DNA of 64,000 nucleotides from Bacteroidota bacterium (GCA_024742495.1 JANSYJ010000001.1:62001-126000); one strand, 5' to 3'. Numbered from the stretch's first letter, positions 24,730 to 34,409 are shown. Made by a program: numbers and translations. The notes: a model not told the origin generated them from the letters alone.

Positions 24730-27700
24730 ATGTCTCTGCAAAGATTACTTTTTTTGGGCTTTGTTTCTGTGTTTAGTTTCAGCCTTCACGCGCAATGCCC
24801 TAGCCAAAGCTTACCTTATTCCGAAAACTTCAATTCCAATTTAGGATGCTTCACCGTTACCGATGGTGGCACCAGCACTGATACCTGGGTTCAAGCAGGA
24901 CCCGGCGGTGGAAGTACGGGTGGTGACTTAGACGGAACAGGACTCGTAATAGTTGACAGTGACGAAGCCGGTTCGGGCGAAACTCTGGAAGAGTGGCTTA
25001 TTTCTCCTTATATCGATGCCTCCTCAATAAGCGGCACTTTATACCTTTCATTTGATCAATATTTTCGTTCTATAGGCATTAACGACAGTGCCTATATTGA
25101 AGTATGGGACAGCAGCCAATGGGTAACCATTTATACGAATAGCGGAACTGTTGGGGCTTTTTCCAGTCCGGATCAACAGCAAATCGACATCACTAATTAT
25201 GCTAATGATAGCCTTCAAGTTCGCTTCCTTTACAAAGACAATGGCTCTTGGGCCTGGTGGTGGGTAATTGATAATTTTAAAGTTGAAGAAGTATTATGTC
25301 CAAGCCCAAGCATTCAAAGTGTTATAGCGGCAACCGACAGTTCTTTTACGGTTTCCTTCACCGGCAGTATCGACACCCTTTCCTTTGAATGGGGCCCAGT
25401 TGGCTTTAGTCAGGGTACGGGTTGTATTGGCTCCATTGCCCCAAATGGCAATAGTTCAGTAACGCTATCCAATTCTAATGCTGGAAGCTGCGGCTCCTTG
25501 CTAGCTGCTGGTCAATGTTATGATGTTTACCTTACTAAGTCTTGTCCAAATGGCGGCAACTCCGCTTATGTTGGTCCTTTTACTTTTTGCACGCCTTGCA
25601 CCACGGTGAACCTTCCTTATACCGAGAACTTTGACTTAGGTGCAGGATGTTTCACCATTGTTGATGGCGGAACCAGCACCGACACCTGGAGGCCAGCTCC
25701 TAGCGGTGGCGGAACCAGCGGTGGCGATTTAGATGGAACTCCACATATGGAAGTGGATAGTGATGATGCCGGTTCGGGAGAAACATTAGATGAAATGTTA
25801 GTCAGTCCCTTGATCAATGCCAGCGGTTTAAGTGGCTCCTTAGTTTTAGAGTTCGATCAGTATTACAATAATATTGGTTCCGATTCCATTGCCGTTCAGG
25901 TACATGATGGTAGCAATTGGAACACCGTTTATAGCGCTAGCAGCGATGTGGGGGCATTTAACAATCCCGATCATCAATACATCGACATTACTACTTATGC
26001 CAATGCTTCCTTGCAAGTGCGTATGGTTTACCGCGATAATGGCTCCTGGGCCTGGTGGTGGATTGTCGACAACTTTAGCGTAACAGAAGTACTCTGTAGC
26101 CCTTCGAGTAATTTTTCATCCTCCTTTGCTGGTCCCGATAGTGTTCACCTCAACTGGACTGGCGGTACTGCCGCAGGATTTGTGATTGAATATGGCGCCA
26201 CTGGCTTTAGCCCTGGTAGTGGCACCAAAACAAATAGCACCAGCGCAAATAGCATGGGCATAAATGGACTTTCCACCAATACCACTTATGACTTCTACCT
26301 ACTTGACAGCTGCTCTGGTACCTTTAGTGATACCGTCGGACCATTAACCGTCTCTACGGCTTGCTTAAGTCAGAGCATTCCCTATTTCCAAAATTTCGAT
26401 AATGGACTAGCTTGCTTTACGGTTATTGATGGTGGAACTACCAGTGACACTTGGGTACATGCTCCTGCAGGTGGTTTAACCAGCGGTGGCGATTTAGATG
26501 GCACCCCGCTAATGGAAGCCGATAGTGATAATGCTGGTAGTGGCAGCGTGGTGATGTTTGAAACCTTAAACTCGCCCATTTTAGATGCGAGTTCCTATAT
26601 GACGGCTGGAGCCTTAACCCTAAGTTTCGACCAATATTATCGACATCTCGGTTCTGGATCTGCAAGCGTAGAAGTGTTTGATGGCCTTACTTGGAATCAA
26701 GTGGCAAACTTCACCGCTACTCGTGGCGCATTTAGTGCCCCAGATTCACAGAGTATCGACATTACGCCTTATGCCAACGCTAATTTGCAGGTGCGTTTTA
26801 TTTATGACGACGGCGGTTCATGGGCTTGGTATTGGCTAATTGATAATTTCCGTGTAGATGGGCAACCTTGCGGCGCCATCGCTTCTGCGGATACCATTAG
26901 CGTGGGTACTAACAATATTAACTTCAACTGGAACTCAGCCAACGGTAGTCTTTGGAATATCAACTGGGGACCTCAAGGCTTTAGGCAAGGAACTCAAACA
27001 ACCGGCGGCACAAATATTGTTGGCCACAGCTCATCCAGCTATAACTTAAGCGGATTACAAGCCAACACTTGTTACGATATTTATATTCAGGATACATGTG
27101 CAGGAGTTGGCGCTGGACAATGGTTCGGACCATTAACAGTATGTACCGATACCAGCTGTTATGCCCCTAGCAACATTTCGGTAAGCGGAGTAGGAACTAA
27201 TAGTGCTTCACTTTCTTACATTGCTTTTGGCACAAGCCATCAATACTCCTTGGTGAATAGTTCTACCGCCGGCCCATCCTCAGGGACAATCACAACAACC
27301 AATAGCCTTAATGCAAGCATTAGCGGCTTAAACGCAGCCTCTTTGTACTGCGTGTACGTAAGAACCATTTGTGCTCCTGGCGACACCAGTGCTTGGGCAG
27401 GTCCGGTTTGCTTTAATACCGCTTGTCAGACATTTACCGCGCCTTACCTAGAAGACTTTGAAACCGCTACTAGTGCTTGTTGGCAGAATGACTATGTAAG
27501 TGGACAAAATGATTGGACCATTGGTGTTGGATCCACTGGCGGAGGTATTACCTCAGCTTATGGCGGCCTTAGTAATGCCGTGTTTACCAGTAGCAGTGGT
27601 GGTCCTTATACCACCCGCTTTGTTTCCCCAATTATTGATGCCAGCAGCTTAAGCGCAACCGAACTCAGTTTCTGGTACGGCCAAGAATCTTGGGCCGGTG

Positions 27701-28689
27701 ATCAAAATACATTAACCGTGTACTATCGCAGTAGCCCTAGTGGCACCTGGACCCAAGTTTGGCAAGATATAAATAGCGTTTCTACCTGGACCCAGGCCAT
27801 AGTTGCCATACCTTCTAATTCTGCTACTTTACAAATTGCCTTTGAAGGGGTAGATGATTGGGGCCGTGCCAATGTGTTGGATGACGTGCGCATTGATGTT
27901 CCCGGAGGGTCTGTTATTTGCCCACAGGTAACCAATGTTAGCGCTTCGAATGAAGATTGCAACAGTGTGCGATTAAACTGGCTTTCTGGCTCGGGAGGCT
28001 CTATTATTGAATATGGACCAGTTGGATTTACCCCCGGAACAGGAAGCTTTACCGCGGTGGTTAGCTCCCCTTTTACCCTATCCAATTTAATGGCCAATAG
28101 CAGTTATGATGTTTACATCGCTGATACTTGTGGCATTCAAGATACTGGTGCTTTTAATGGGCCAAACTTAGTGGCAACCAATTCCAATGGCCTGGCCTCG
28201 GCCGCATTCACCTATAGCTCTAATCCAAACAGCATTTTCGATTATAGCTTTGATGCTTCGGGATCCACCGGATCTATTCAAAATTACGTTTGGGATTTCG
28301 GTGATGGAACAGTTGGCAACGGCGTGAATGTAAATCACACTTACAATACCGCTGGAGCCTATACCGTAGAATTAATATTAGTGAGTGATTGTGGTAATGA
28401 TACCCTCACACAGATTATTGCTGATGTGAGTTCGATTGAATGGAAAACCGCCCAGTTAAAACTATACCCTAATCCTGCAGATTACAGCTTTAGCTTGGAG
28501 GTTCCGGTTAATGAAGGCATCAATATTCACTTGCGTGATGCCAGTGGCCGACTAATACAGCAATGGCAAAGAAATAGCACCGCCAATGAAGCTATGAATT
28601 TCGATATAGGCGATTTAGCCGAAGGCGTTTACCTAATAGAAATTAGTGGCCTCGATTGGAGCTATCAAGAGCGACTCTTAGTACGCTAA
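24730..28689 (+). CDS. giant T9SS-secreted adhesin-like protein
   Basis: 1319 residues. A signal peptide (LLFLGFVSVFSFSLHAQ) precedes four related MAM/jelly-roll type modules beginning near residues 23, 289, 545 and 898. The first three carry a GGTSTDTW-like motif, GGDLDGT, and the signature GSWAW-W/Y-W-x2-DNF. Fibronectin III-like domains lie between them. A PKD domain with WDFGDGTVGNG lies at about 1159-1222. From about 1243 comes a type A T9SS sorting domain (LKLYPNPADYSF ... GVYLIEISG ... RLLVR). The protein should be exported by T9SS and anchored or released at the surface. The function is probably adhesion or polymer binding; no catalytic domain is seen. Confidence 0.92.
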   Translation: MSLQRLLFLGFVSVFSFSLHAQCPSQSLPYSENFNSNLGCFTVTDGGTSTDTWVQAGPGGGSTGGDLDGTGLVIVDSDEAGSGETLEEWLISPYIDASSISGTLYLSFDQYFRSIGINDSAYIEVWDSSQWVTIYTNSGTVGAFSSPDQQQIDITNYANDSLQVRFLYKDNGSWAWWWVIDNFKVEEVLCPSPSIQSVIAATDSSFTVSFTGSIDTLSFEWGPVGFSQGTGCIGSIAPNGNSSVTLSNSNAGSCGSLLAAGQCYDVYLTKSCPNGGNSAYVGPFTFCTPCTTVNLPYTENFDLGAGCFTIVDGGTSTDTWRPAPSGGGTSGGDLDGTPHMEVDSDDAGSGETLDEMLVSPLINASGLSGSLVLEFDQYYNNIGSDSIAVQVHDGSNWNTVYSASSDVGAFNNPDHQYIDITTYANASLQVRMVYRDNGSWAWWWIVDNFSVTEVLCSPSSNFSSSFAGPDSVHLNWTGGTAAGFVIEYGATGFSPGSGTKTNSTSANSMGINGLSTNTTYDFYLLDSCSGTFSDTVGPLTVSTACLSQSIPYFQNFDNGLACFTVIDGGTTSDTWVHAPAGGLTSGGDLDGTPLMEADSDNAGSGSVVMFETLNSPILDASSYMTAGALTLSFDQYYRHLGSGSASVEVFDGLTWNQVANFTATRGAFSAPDSQSIDITPYANANLQVRFIYDDGGSWAWYWLIDNFRVDGQPCGAIASADTISVGTNNINFNWNSANGSLWNINWGPQGFRQGTQTTGGTNIVGHSSSSYNLSGLQANTCYDIYIQDTCAGVGAGQWFGPLTVCTDTSCYAPSNISVSGVGTNSASLSYIAFGTSHQYSLVNSSTAGPSSGTITTTNSLNASISGLNAASLYCVYVRTICAPGDTSAWAGPVCFNTACQTFTAPYLEDFETATSACWQNDYVSGQNDWTIGVGSTGGGITSAYGGLSNAVFTSSSGGPYTTRFVSPIIDASSLSATELSFWYGQESWAGDQNTLTVYYRSSPSGTWTQVWQDINSVSTWTQAIVAIPSNSATLQIAFEGVDDWGRANVLDDVRIDVPGGSVICPQVTNVSASNEDCNSVRLNWLSGSGGSIIEYGPVGFTPGTGSFTAVVSSPFTLSNLMANSSYDVYIADTCGIQDTGAFNGPNLVATNSNGLASAAFTYSSNPNSIFDYSFDASGSTGSIQNYVWDFGDGTVGNGVNVNHTYNTAGAYTVELILVSDCGNDTLTQIIADVSSIEWKTAQLKLYPNPADYSFSLEVPVNEGINIHLRDASGRLIQQWQRNSTANEAMNFDIGDLAEGVYLIEISGLDWSYQERLLVR
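24790..26860 (+). repeat. three long imperfect in-gene repeats
   Basis: Three coding repeats with a period of about 770-800 bases and clear DNA similarity, each ending in the GSWAW-WVIDNF-type motif. They encode the first three modules of the T9SS protein. A fourth module near 27420 is more distant. Confidence 0.8.
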
Positions 28690-28703
28690 TAATTACAAAA
28701 GTA

Positions 28704-28737
28704 AAAAGCCGCTTCTTCAAAGGAGGCGGCTTTTTTT
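28704..28737 (+). terminator. terminator of the T9SS gene
   Basis: GCCGC (28708-28712) pairs with GCGGC (28726-28730), extended by flanking A-T pairs, and is followed by seven T. It is 15 bases after the stop codon. Confidence 0.85.
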
Positions 28738-28740
28738 ATA

Positions 28741-28925
28741 TCTAATTGTTTCGAAGAGAAACATTGTTATTGAGCTAGGCTAATCCAAATAATGTCACCG
28801 CTATTAACCGAATTCTATAGGAGTTTATTAATGCTTGGGAAAGATGGTTTATTTAAAAGCTGGTGGATGTTGGTCGGATAAATTCATCTTATACCCTTTT
28901 GTCCTTAGCACTATTCCTTTTTCAA
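28741..28925. other. gene-free spacer
   Basis: AT-rich sequence between the terminator and higA. I see no ORF, repeat or clear promoter. Confidence 0.5.
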
Positions 28926-29282
28926 TCAATAATCCTGAATTAAAACATCGGTTGGAATGCGTAATTGTGTATTTAACTTTCTAATCATGTCCAAAGTCAG
29001 TTTGCGCTTTCTGTTCATTATTTCGCTCACACGGCTTTTAAACCCAATCATCTCCACCAAGTCCTTTTGCTTCAATCCCATTTGTTCCATTCGAAAGTTA
29101 ATGGCAGAAATTGGATCGGGCAATCCGATAGGGAAACTCGCACTTTCGTAGTTGTCGATTAAAATTGCCAAAATTTCCAGTTCGTCACCTTCTTTTGTTC
29201 CTCGCTTAGCATCAAAAATCACATCGAGTCTCTCAAGTGCTTTTTGGTAATCATTTTCGTTTCTAATTGGTGAGATATTCAT
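28926..29282 (-). CDS. higA: HigA-type antitoxin (XRE-family HTH)
   Basis: 118 residues from ATG 29282; the frame is open further upstream but that part overlaps higB. The N-terminal segment (NENDYQKALERLDVIFD ... EGDELEILAILIDNYE) is typical of the HigA group with an N-terminal helical arm. The HTH is at about 65-110 (KQKDLVEMIGFKSRVSEIMNRKRKLTLDMIRKL). It binds and neutralises HigB and represses the operon. It starts 1 base after the higB stop, in the toxin-first order that defines hig modules. Confidence 0.92.
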   Translation of the reverse strand: MNISPIRNENDYQKALERLDVIFDAKRGTKEGDELEILAILIDNYESASFPIGLPDPISAINFRMEQMGLKQKDLVEMIGFKSRVSEIMNRKRKLTLDMIRKLNTQLRIPTDVLIQDY

Positions 29283-29283
29283 A

Positions 29284-29577
29284 TCAAATTTCGTTTGCCC
29301 TATTCCTATCATATTCAGCATGGGTTCCGATGAAACGTATCCATGCCAATTTGTACTCAAAGTTGAATTTTACAATCAGTCGATAAACATTCCCTTTGAT
29401 GTTAAACACAATACGGTTGTCCTTTAAAATACTAGCGCTGGGATAGTCCCTTCTGAGTTCGTTTATCGAATCCCAATTGGATTTTTCTGTTTCACGATAC
29501 CACGCTTTCAATTGAAGTTCGCAGTCCTCGTGTTTTTCCCAAAAGTCTCTTAGGGTTCCGCGCGAAAATATTTTCAC
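29284..29577 (-). CDS. higB: HigB-type mRNA interferase toxin
   Basis: 97 residues, family length. RGTLRDFWEKH at the N-terminus, AWYRETEKSNW, the DNRIVFNIKGNVYRLIVKFNFEY core and the FIGTHAEYDR end are the HigB (RelE-fold) landmarks, with basic and aromatic residues expected at the RNase site. It cleaves mRNA on the ribosome unless bound by HigA. It starts 10 bases downstream of the broken DUF5615 gene, so two toxin-antitoxin modules abut. The frame is intact, so this module looks functional. Confidence 0.93.
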   Translation of the reverse strand: MKIFSRGTLRDFWEKHEDCELQLKAWYRETEKSNWDSINELRRDYPSASILKDNRIVFNIKGNVYRLIVKFNFEYKLAWIRFIGTHAEYDRNRANEI

Positions 29578-29587
29578 ATCACTTTCT

Positions 29588-29863
29588 TTAAGGTAAAGGT
29601 ATACTAAAAGTTACCGTTTCGGGAACCACCCGGGAAATTTTTTCATTTAGCGCCACGGTTTGGTTTCGTCCAATGATATGTCTAAACACCGAGAAGTCGG
29701 AATCAAAGCTTAGGATTAGAGAATCACTGTCTCTGGCATATTCCCAAATTTCTTTGTCCGAAGATCTCAAATCCTTCAAGTCGAACTTGCGTAGATTCAG
29801 GGAAATGGGCTTCAATGGTCTGAAGTTCTCGAAACGGAATATTTTGATCAAAAAGTAAATCAT
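29588..29863 (-). pseudogene. DUF5615 PIN-like toxin with two compensating frameshifts
   Basis: The ATG overlaps the DUF433 stop (ATGA), the usual coupling. The open frame of 91 codons runs to the stop, but only from codon ~32 does it read as DUF5615: DLRSSDKEIWEYARDSDSLILSFDSDFS. Between codons 6 and 31 the neighbouring frame instead gives the family N-terminus, FDQNIPFRELQTIEAHFPESTQVR. One base appears lost in the T5 run at codons 4-5 and one gained near codon 31. The first catalytic Asp (FDQN) is therefore replaced. The end (FRHIIGRNQTVALNE onward) also departs from the family. It is either an inactivated toxin or a pair of sequencing errors. Confidence 0.7.
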
Positions 29864-30171
29864 AAAGCAAAGCCAGGGTGATCCTGTCTTGAGGCGGCAT
29901 AAAACAAGGCGGCATTAATCACCGGCTCAGTTAATGCGGGAAGGTCATTAAGGATCGATTCCTTCGTCATCCCAATACCCAAGCAGTTAAGAATGTCAGA
30001 AACAGAAATTCCAGTCCCGATCAAAATGGGGCGTCCGAATCGCTTATTGGGGTCGATGGTGATGTATTCTTTCAAATTCAAAAATTGGTCTTTTCTCAAT
30101 CTACCTCCAATCTTGACCTTGGAAGCGAGTCCTCTCGCTCGTTGTAAACGTATTATTAAACCCTTAAGCAT
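29860..30171 (-). CDS. DUF433 antitoxin
   Basis: Up to 103 residues. The core YITIDPNKRFGRPILIGTGISVSDILNCLGIGMTKESILNDLPALTEPVINAALFYAA is a DUF433 domain, a small winged-helix antitoxin usually paired with DUF5615. ATG 30171 adds a basic 33-residue leader that is not typical of the family; TTG 30081 would give the usual compact 73-residue form, so the start is uncertain. The first codons overlap the end of comF by 8 bases. Its partner downstream is frame-disrupted. Confidence 0.85.
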   Translation of the reverse strand: MLKGLIIRLQRARGLASKVKIGGRLRKDQFLNLKEYITIDPNKRFGRPILIGTGISVSDILNCLGIGMTKESILNDLPALTEPVINAALFYAASRQDHPGFAL

Positions 30172-30856
30172 ATGCCAAAGTAATCACCGAGAATCGCGCT
30201 CCGGGAATGTCCTTCATGGCAGATAAGCAAGCCTCCAGCGTGGCGCCAGTAGTTACTACATCATCCACCAATAGTATATGCTTTCCGTGCAGTGCATCCC
30301 CATGCTTTAAACTAAAAACAGACTTTACTTGCTGCCAGCGATTAAAGCGATGGGCCTTGGTTTGGGAGCTCTTGTAAACTTGCCTGATTAGCTGATCTGC
30401 CATTACCGGTTTATCAATCGCTTTTGCCAAGCCTTCCGCTATTTTCTCCGCTTGGTTATAAGCGCGTTTTCTTCGCTTTCGCGGATGTAGTGGTACGGGA
30501 ATAATAATATCTGCTTCCCTGCAAATGGGAGCTTCTCGCCATTCTTCTCCAAGCGTTTTACCCAATAAAAAAGCCAGTTGCGGTTGATCCTTGTACTTAA
30601 ACTGATGCATTAAAACTTGGGCCATTCCACCTTTTTCGAAATGCAACCAAGCAGCGGCATGCTGCAAGGGAAAACGACCCTTAAAAATTTGAAAAACCGG
30701 ATTTTCAATATACCGCTCAAAGTCCGTGCGTGGCAAATCGTGTAAACAAGCAAAACACAAATCCTCCTCTGGAAAGTACAGGCGCTGCTCACAAGCCAAG
30801 CACAGAGGAGGATAAATAAAATCGAGTAAATCGCTACCGTATCGCTTCAGCTTCAT
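30164..30856 (-). CDS. comF: ComF-family phosphoribosyltransferase-like protein
   Basis: 230 residues from ATG 30856; the frame extends 18 bases further to a TTG. The N-terminus has a zinc-finger pattern CLACEQRL ... LCFAC, and the C-terminal half has the PRTase strand ILLVDDVVTTGATLEACLSAM and the VPLHPRKRRKRAYNQAE segment characteristic of ComF. ComF is needed for the cytoplasmic step of natural DNA uptake in several bacteria. Downstream on the same strand are two toxin-antitoxin modules. Confidence 0.92.
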   Translation of the reverse strand: MKLKRYGSDLLDFIYPPLCLACEQRLYFPEEDLCFACLHDLPRTDFERYIENPVFQIFKGRFPLQHAAAWLHFEKGGMAQVLMHQFKYKDQPQLAFLLGKTLGEEWREAPICREADIIIPVPLHPRKRRKRAYNQAEKIAEGLAKAIDKPVMADQLIRQVYKSSQTKAHRFNRWQQVKSVFSLKHGDALHGKHILLVDDVVTTGATLEACLSAMKDIPGARFSVITLAYA

Positions 30857-30923
30857 TTCATTTTTACGCGGCAAGAAACTAAAGCGGTCTCATGAGACTT
30901 GAACATCAATAAATAGCAAACGC

Positions 30924-33900
30924 TTAAAGAAATGCCTTAACCTGAAAATTCCCGGTATGGATGGCGAAAGACTCTCGACTAAATCGTCCGGCGTAGTTAA
31001 GGCTAATCACAATATTCTTTAAAAATGTCCTTTGCAAGGTGACGGTTAATGATAGGTTATCTCCCGGCTTAAAAGCTTGCAGCATCTCAAAAGCTGATGG
31101 GCTATTTACATCTCCCTCAAAATTATTGCGGATGTAGGCCAGTTCACTTTGCAGGGCGATACTTTTAGCGAGATTATAATTCACTTCCATTCTATACTCC
31201 TGGGCCTGAAGGGCATTTTCATTAGCGCCTTGGCTTTGTTCATCCCGATATTGAAAGGCTCCGGTAAGGCTAAGCTTTTCGGCCTGCTGAAAGGTTAAAC
31301 TAAAATCCTGTGTCCAACGTCCGAGGTCAAAATTTCGACTTTGAAAGTTCCCCGAGCGATTGCGTTTATCTTCACGCATGGCCTGTAAACGCAGAATGAA
31401 GTTCTCATCAAAACCATAACGCAATCCCAGTCGATGCGCGTCTAAGGCCCTTTCTTCTATTCCAAAGCTTAGGAGATTTCGGCCGGCACTGCGATTAAAA
31501 CTATACTCGCCACCAAAGCCCAATAAACTGCGGTTAAAGAACAGGGTTTGCCTGAAGGCATTTGACTCCGCCACCAAAAGGGTATCACTCTCTAATTCCC
31601 GAAAAGGATTAAGCTCGTTTAAACCACCCTCTAATAGGGTGCGTTGTTCCAACTGATAGGAACTTACCATAGAGAACTTTTGCAGCCATACCTTATAACC
31701 CTCCTTTACACTTAACCAACTGTTGGGAGCCTGAATGTTTAAAGTTTGACCAAGCTTTACGCTGCTGGTTCTCAAAAATTCTAAGTTCGGACTAAACACC
31801 CGCACAAAAGTGGCTAGATCTGGCGTGGGGGCGATTTCAAATTCATCTAGTTCTCTAATGCCATTACCATTATAATCAATGTGGGTATGGGTTCCGGTTC
31901 CGGCTGGCACTTCTATAAAGGTAAAGCTGCGCCGAGGTTCTGTTCCTGCTCCACTTTCATAAAAGCTCTGCCAGCGAAGGGCACGATCAAAAAATGGCTG
32001 CTGAAAATTAATGCGGGTGGTTAAACTTCTTTGCAGGGATAATTCTTCGGGTTGTAAAACTTGAAGGTTTCTGTAATAGGTCGCCACTTGTAGGCGTCCA
32101 TTTTGCTTAGTGCGCCAGCTACTGCGACCAAAAAAGGTGTAAGCATAAGTAAAGGGTTGCAAATCACTTACTCTCACCGAATCATCATAGCGCTGTAAAA
32201 AACCTAATTCCAAAAAGGTGCTATTGGTGTCGCCAAAACCTTGAAACACCTGATACTCCAAAAATGAATAGGAATTGGCGGCTAAACTATCGCGGCTTAT
32301 TTCCTTGCGATTCCATTCCCCTATAGACTTCAGGCCGAGCCAAATGTTTGGTTTTAAATAATAGCGTGTCTCCAATTGCTCGCGCCAAAATCGCTCTCGA
32401 AGGAGCAGTCCCTCGGTTTCTGTAATACTGGTTTTTACGGAGCCAATCCATAGGGAGTCTTGCCATGCTAAAGCTAAAGTTTGTCGCCAGCCTTCTTTTA
32501 AGGGACTATTTAATATTTGAGTTTGACTGCGCAGCAAAACCGAATCGAGCTTTAGCTTTAAATCCAGAACCGCATTTTGCAAGGGCCCTTGATAGTTTAG
32601 GGGCAAGTTCCAATCTCGTGCAAACTCCACTGCGAAAACGCGCTCTACGGCTGAAAAGCCGGGATTATTAAACTGATAGGCCGCCGCTAATTCAAATTTT
32701 GCCCTCTTTAATTTTGGTTTCCACTTATAGCCCAATTTCCCCGCTGCTCCATCATCATTACTTAAGTCGCGCGTAGAAAAGAGATTGACTTGATTATTGC
32801 TTGCCGCTATTTCTAAATCGAGACTTTGGTTCTTGCCCTTCCCAAACTTTCCGGCGCTACTAAAGTTTAAGACCTGCAGTCGGTTAGGCGCTACTAAGGT
32901 TTTTAGAGGAGCATAGGAACCACGTGAAAGACCATTCTCAGGCGCCAGCCACTCAAAAACACGACCATTGGCATTGCTGCTTATCAAGCGATAATCACCA
33001 GCACCTTGTCCCACAAAGGCGAAACTGGCATTATACATCTGCTCACTGCTATCGGTGCTAAACACCAAAACCGAATCAAAACCTAAACTATCCACTAAGC
33101 GGTATTGCACCAAAGCCGGATTAAAATCACTGCGCATTATCGTGGAAGCAAAGGCTTGATCAATCTGATCCCCTACCTCGGAGAGTATGGCCTTTTCAGA
33201 ATCGCTTAAATCGGCCCCCAAAGGCTGACCTTTTGAATCTTGCTCGCTGTAATATTGAACGCGGCTTTGCCAATTCTCACTATTAAACTGCCCTTCTCCA
33301 TAGGCCACCGACCGCAAGTAATTTTGCTCGGTATATTGAAACTCAACCACGATACGCTTATCACGAGTAATGGGTTGCAGCGCCGTAAAGCTTAGTTCAC
33401 CGGCATTATAGTCTATTACATAATCGTATTGCTGACCGCGAGTTAAAAGTATCCCATCGATATAAACCCTTTCCGAACCAGAGATGATAATTATAAACTG
33501 CTCGCCATTGGCCCCTCTCAACTTATAGGGACCTTGATTTCCCTCTTCCCCTTGAAATCGGTTTCGAGCAAATCGCCCTCTCGCCAATCCGCCTTCAAGC
33601 TGCACCGAGGCCCCCGATGCTGGGCTTGAAGTTTTAAAATTCGTTTGCAGACCACCCCCCGAAATTCGCTTTTCAAAGTTTAGGAAAGTGCTTTGACGAG
33701 GGCTTATATTATAGTCACCACCGCGAATTAAACCAAAATCCGGATTCTCAATTTCCAAGTACACTCGATCAAAGTCCCGCAATTGCTGAGTATAACCTTC
33801 GGCTTGAACGGGAACCGTATTATCACTTATACTAGCTCGAATCCGAGTCTTCGGACCCAAATTTCCACTGAGCTGTAGGTTTAATGCAGAGTTTAATACC

Positions 33901-34409
33901 GCATCTTGATTATTGCCAACCGCGATACTTCTGGAAAGGCTACCCTGAGAATTGAGGGCCTGGAAAGGTTGAAATTTTCGCTTCCCCTGTAGGCTATAGA
34001 GCTTGTCTTTTTCCAAATCTGAAAACCGTGAATCTAAGGGGAGAATCATCCCCGTGTCCTTTAAGCTGTAGGTTTTAGGGATTTGTAGACTAATACTCTG
34101 AAAGCTTAATTTTAAAGTGTCCTTGAGGGGAGGATTAAAAAGAAGATAGCTGCGCTCCCCTCCCACCAAAGAGTAAGTAGGCTTTTGAGGGTTTCCGTCT
34201 AAACTGCTAAATTCCAAACTCTCCGCCACAATAAGGAAGGAACCCAATAGCACAGAATCGCCTGGCGGTATGAGCCGCTCATGCCTATTCTGGGCCGATA
34301 GATTTAGTTGCAGTAAGAGGCCAAAAAGCACTGCTAGAATTTTTACCGTAGCGCGGATAAAGGTGTAATTTGCAGGAATAACGACAAATTTGCACAAATA
34401 AGGTTTCAT
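30924..34409 (-). CDS. large outer-membrane beta-barrel protein, SprA-like N-terminal region
   Basis: 1161 residues. An N-terminal signal (ILAVLFGLLLQLNLSAQ) is preceded by about 24 residues, so the true start may be later; the ATG here shares bases with the ATG of the divergent xth. A segment near residues 150-230 (SRSIAVGNNQDAVLNSALN, SISDNTVPVQAEGYTQQLRDFD, then GLIRGGDYNI) resembles, from memory, the repeated segment of SprA and related Bacteroidota surface proteins, but the protein is less than half the SprA length. The C-terminal two thirds alternate short beta strands and turns, as in a barrel, ending in an aromatic-poor strand (FQVKAFL). Function unknown. Confidence 0.72.
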   Translation of the reverse strand: MKPYLCKFVVIPANYTFIRATVKILAVLFGLLLQLNLSAQNRHERLIPPGDSVLLGSFLIVAESLEFSSLDGNPQKPTYSLVGGERSYLLFNPPLKDTLKLSFQSISLQIPKTYSLKDTGMILPLDSRFSDLEKDKLYSLQGKRKFQPFQALNSQGSLSRSIAVGNNQDAVLNSALNLQLSGNLGPKTRIRASISDNTVPVQAEGYTQQLRDFDRVYLEIENPDFGLIRGGDYNISPRQSTFLNFEKRISGGGLQTNFKTSSPASGASVQLEGGLARGRFARNRFQGEEGNQGPYKLRGANGEQFIIIISGSERVYIDGILLTRGQQYDYVIDYNAGELSFTALQPITRDKRIVVEFQYTEQNYLRSVAYGEGQFNSENWQSRVQYYSEQDSKGQPLGADLSDSEKAILSEVGDQIDQAFASTIMRSDFNPALVQYRLVDSLGFDSVLVFSTDSSEQMYNASFAFVGQGAGDYRLISSNANGRVFEWLAPENGLSRGSYAPLKTLVAPNRLQVLNFSSAGKFGKGKNQSLDLEIAASNNQVNLFSTRDLSNDDGAAGKLGYKWKPKLKRAKFELAAAYQFNNPGFSAVERVFAVEFARDWNLPLNYQGPLQNAVLDLKLKLDSVLLRSQTQILNSPLKEGWRQTLALAWQDSLWIGSVKTSITETEGLLLRERFWREQLETRYYLKPNIWLGLKSIGEWNRKEISRDSLAANSYSFLEYQVFQGFGDTNSTFLELGFLQRYDDSVRVSDLQPFTYAYTFFGRSSWRTKQNGRLQVATYYRNLQVLQPEELSLQRSLTTRINFQQPFFDRALRWQSFYESGAGTEPRRSFTFIEVPAGTGTHTHIDYNGNGIRELDEFEIAPTPDLATFVRVFSPNLEFLRTSSVKLGQTLNIQAPNSWLSVKEGYKVWLQKFSMVSSYQLEQRTLLEGGLNELNPFRELESDTLLVAESNAFRQTLFFNRSLLGFGGEYSFNRSAGRNLLSFGIEERALDAHRLGLRYGFDENFILRLQAMREDKRNRSGNFQSRNFDLGRWTQDFSLTFQQAEKLSLTGAFQYRDEQSQGANENALQAQEYRMEVNYNLAKSIALQSELAYIRNNFEGDVNSPSAFEMLQAFKPGDNLSLTVTLQRTFLKNIVISLNYAGRFSRESFAIHTGNFQVKAFL

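Noticed and set aside
24790-26860. Long repeats in the T9SS gene as an assembly artefact
   Set aside because: The copies differ at many positions throughout while keeping the frame and key residues, which fits old domain duplication.
30887-30898. 12-bp palindrome GTCTCATGAGAC between comF and the barrel gene
   Set aside because: A single occurrence with no second copy and no promoter box at a sensible distance; not enough to call an operator.
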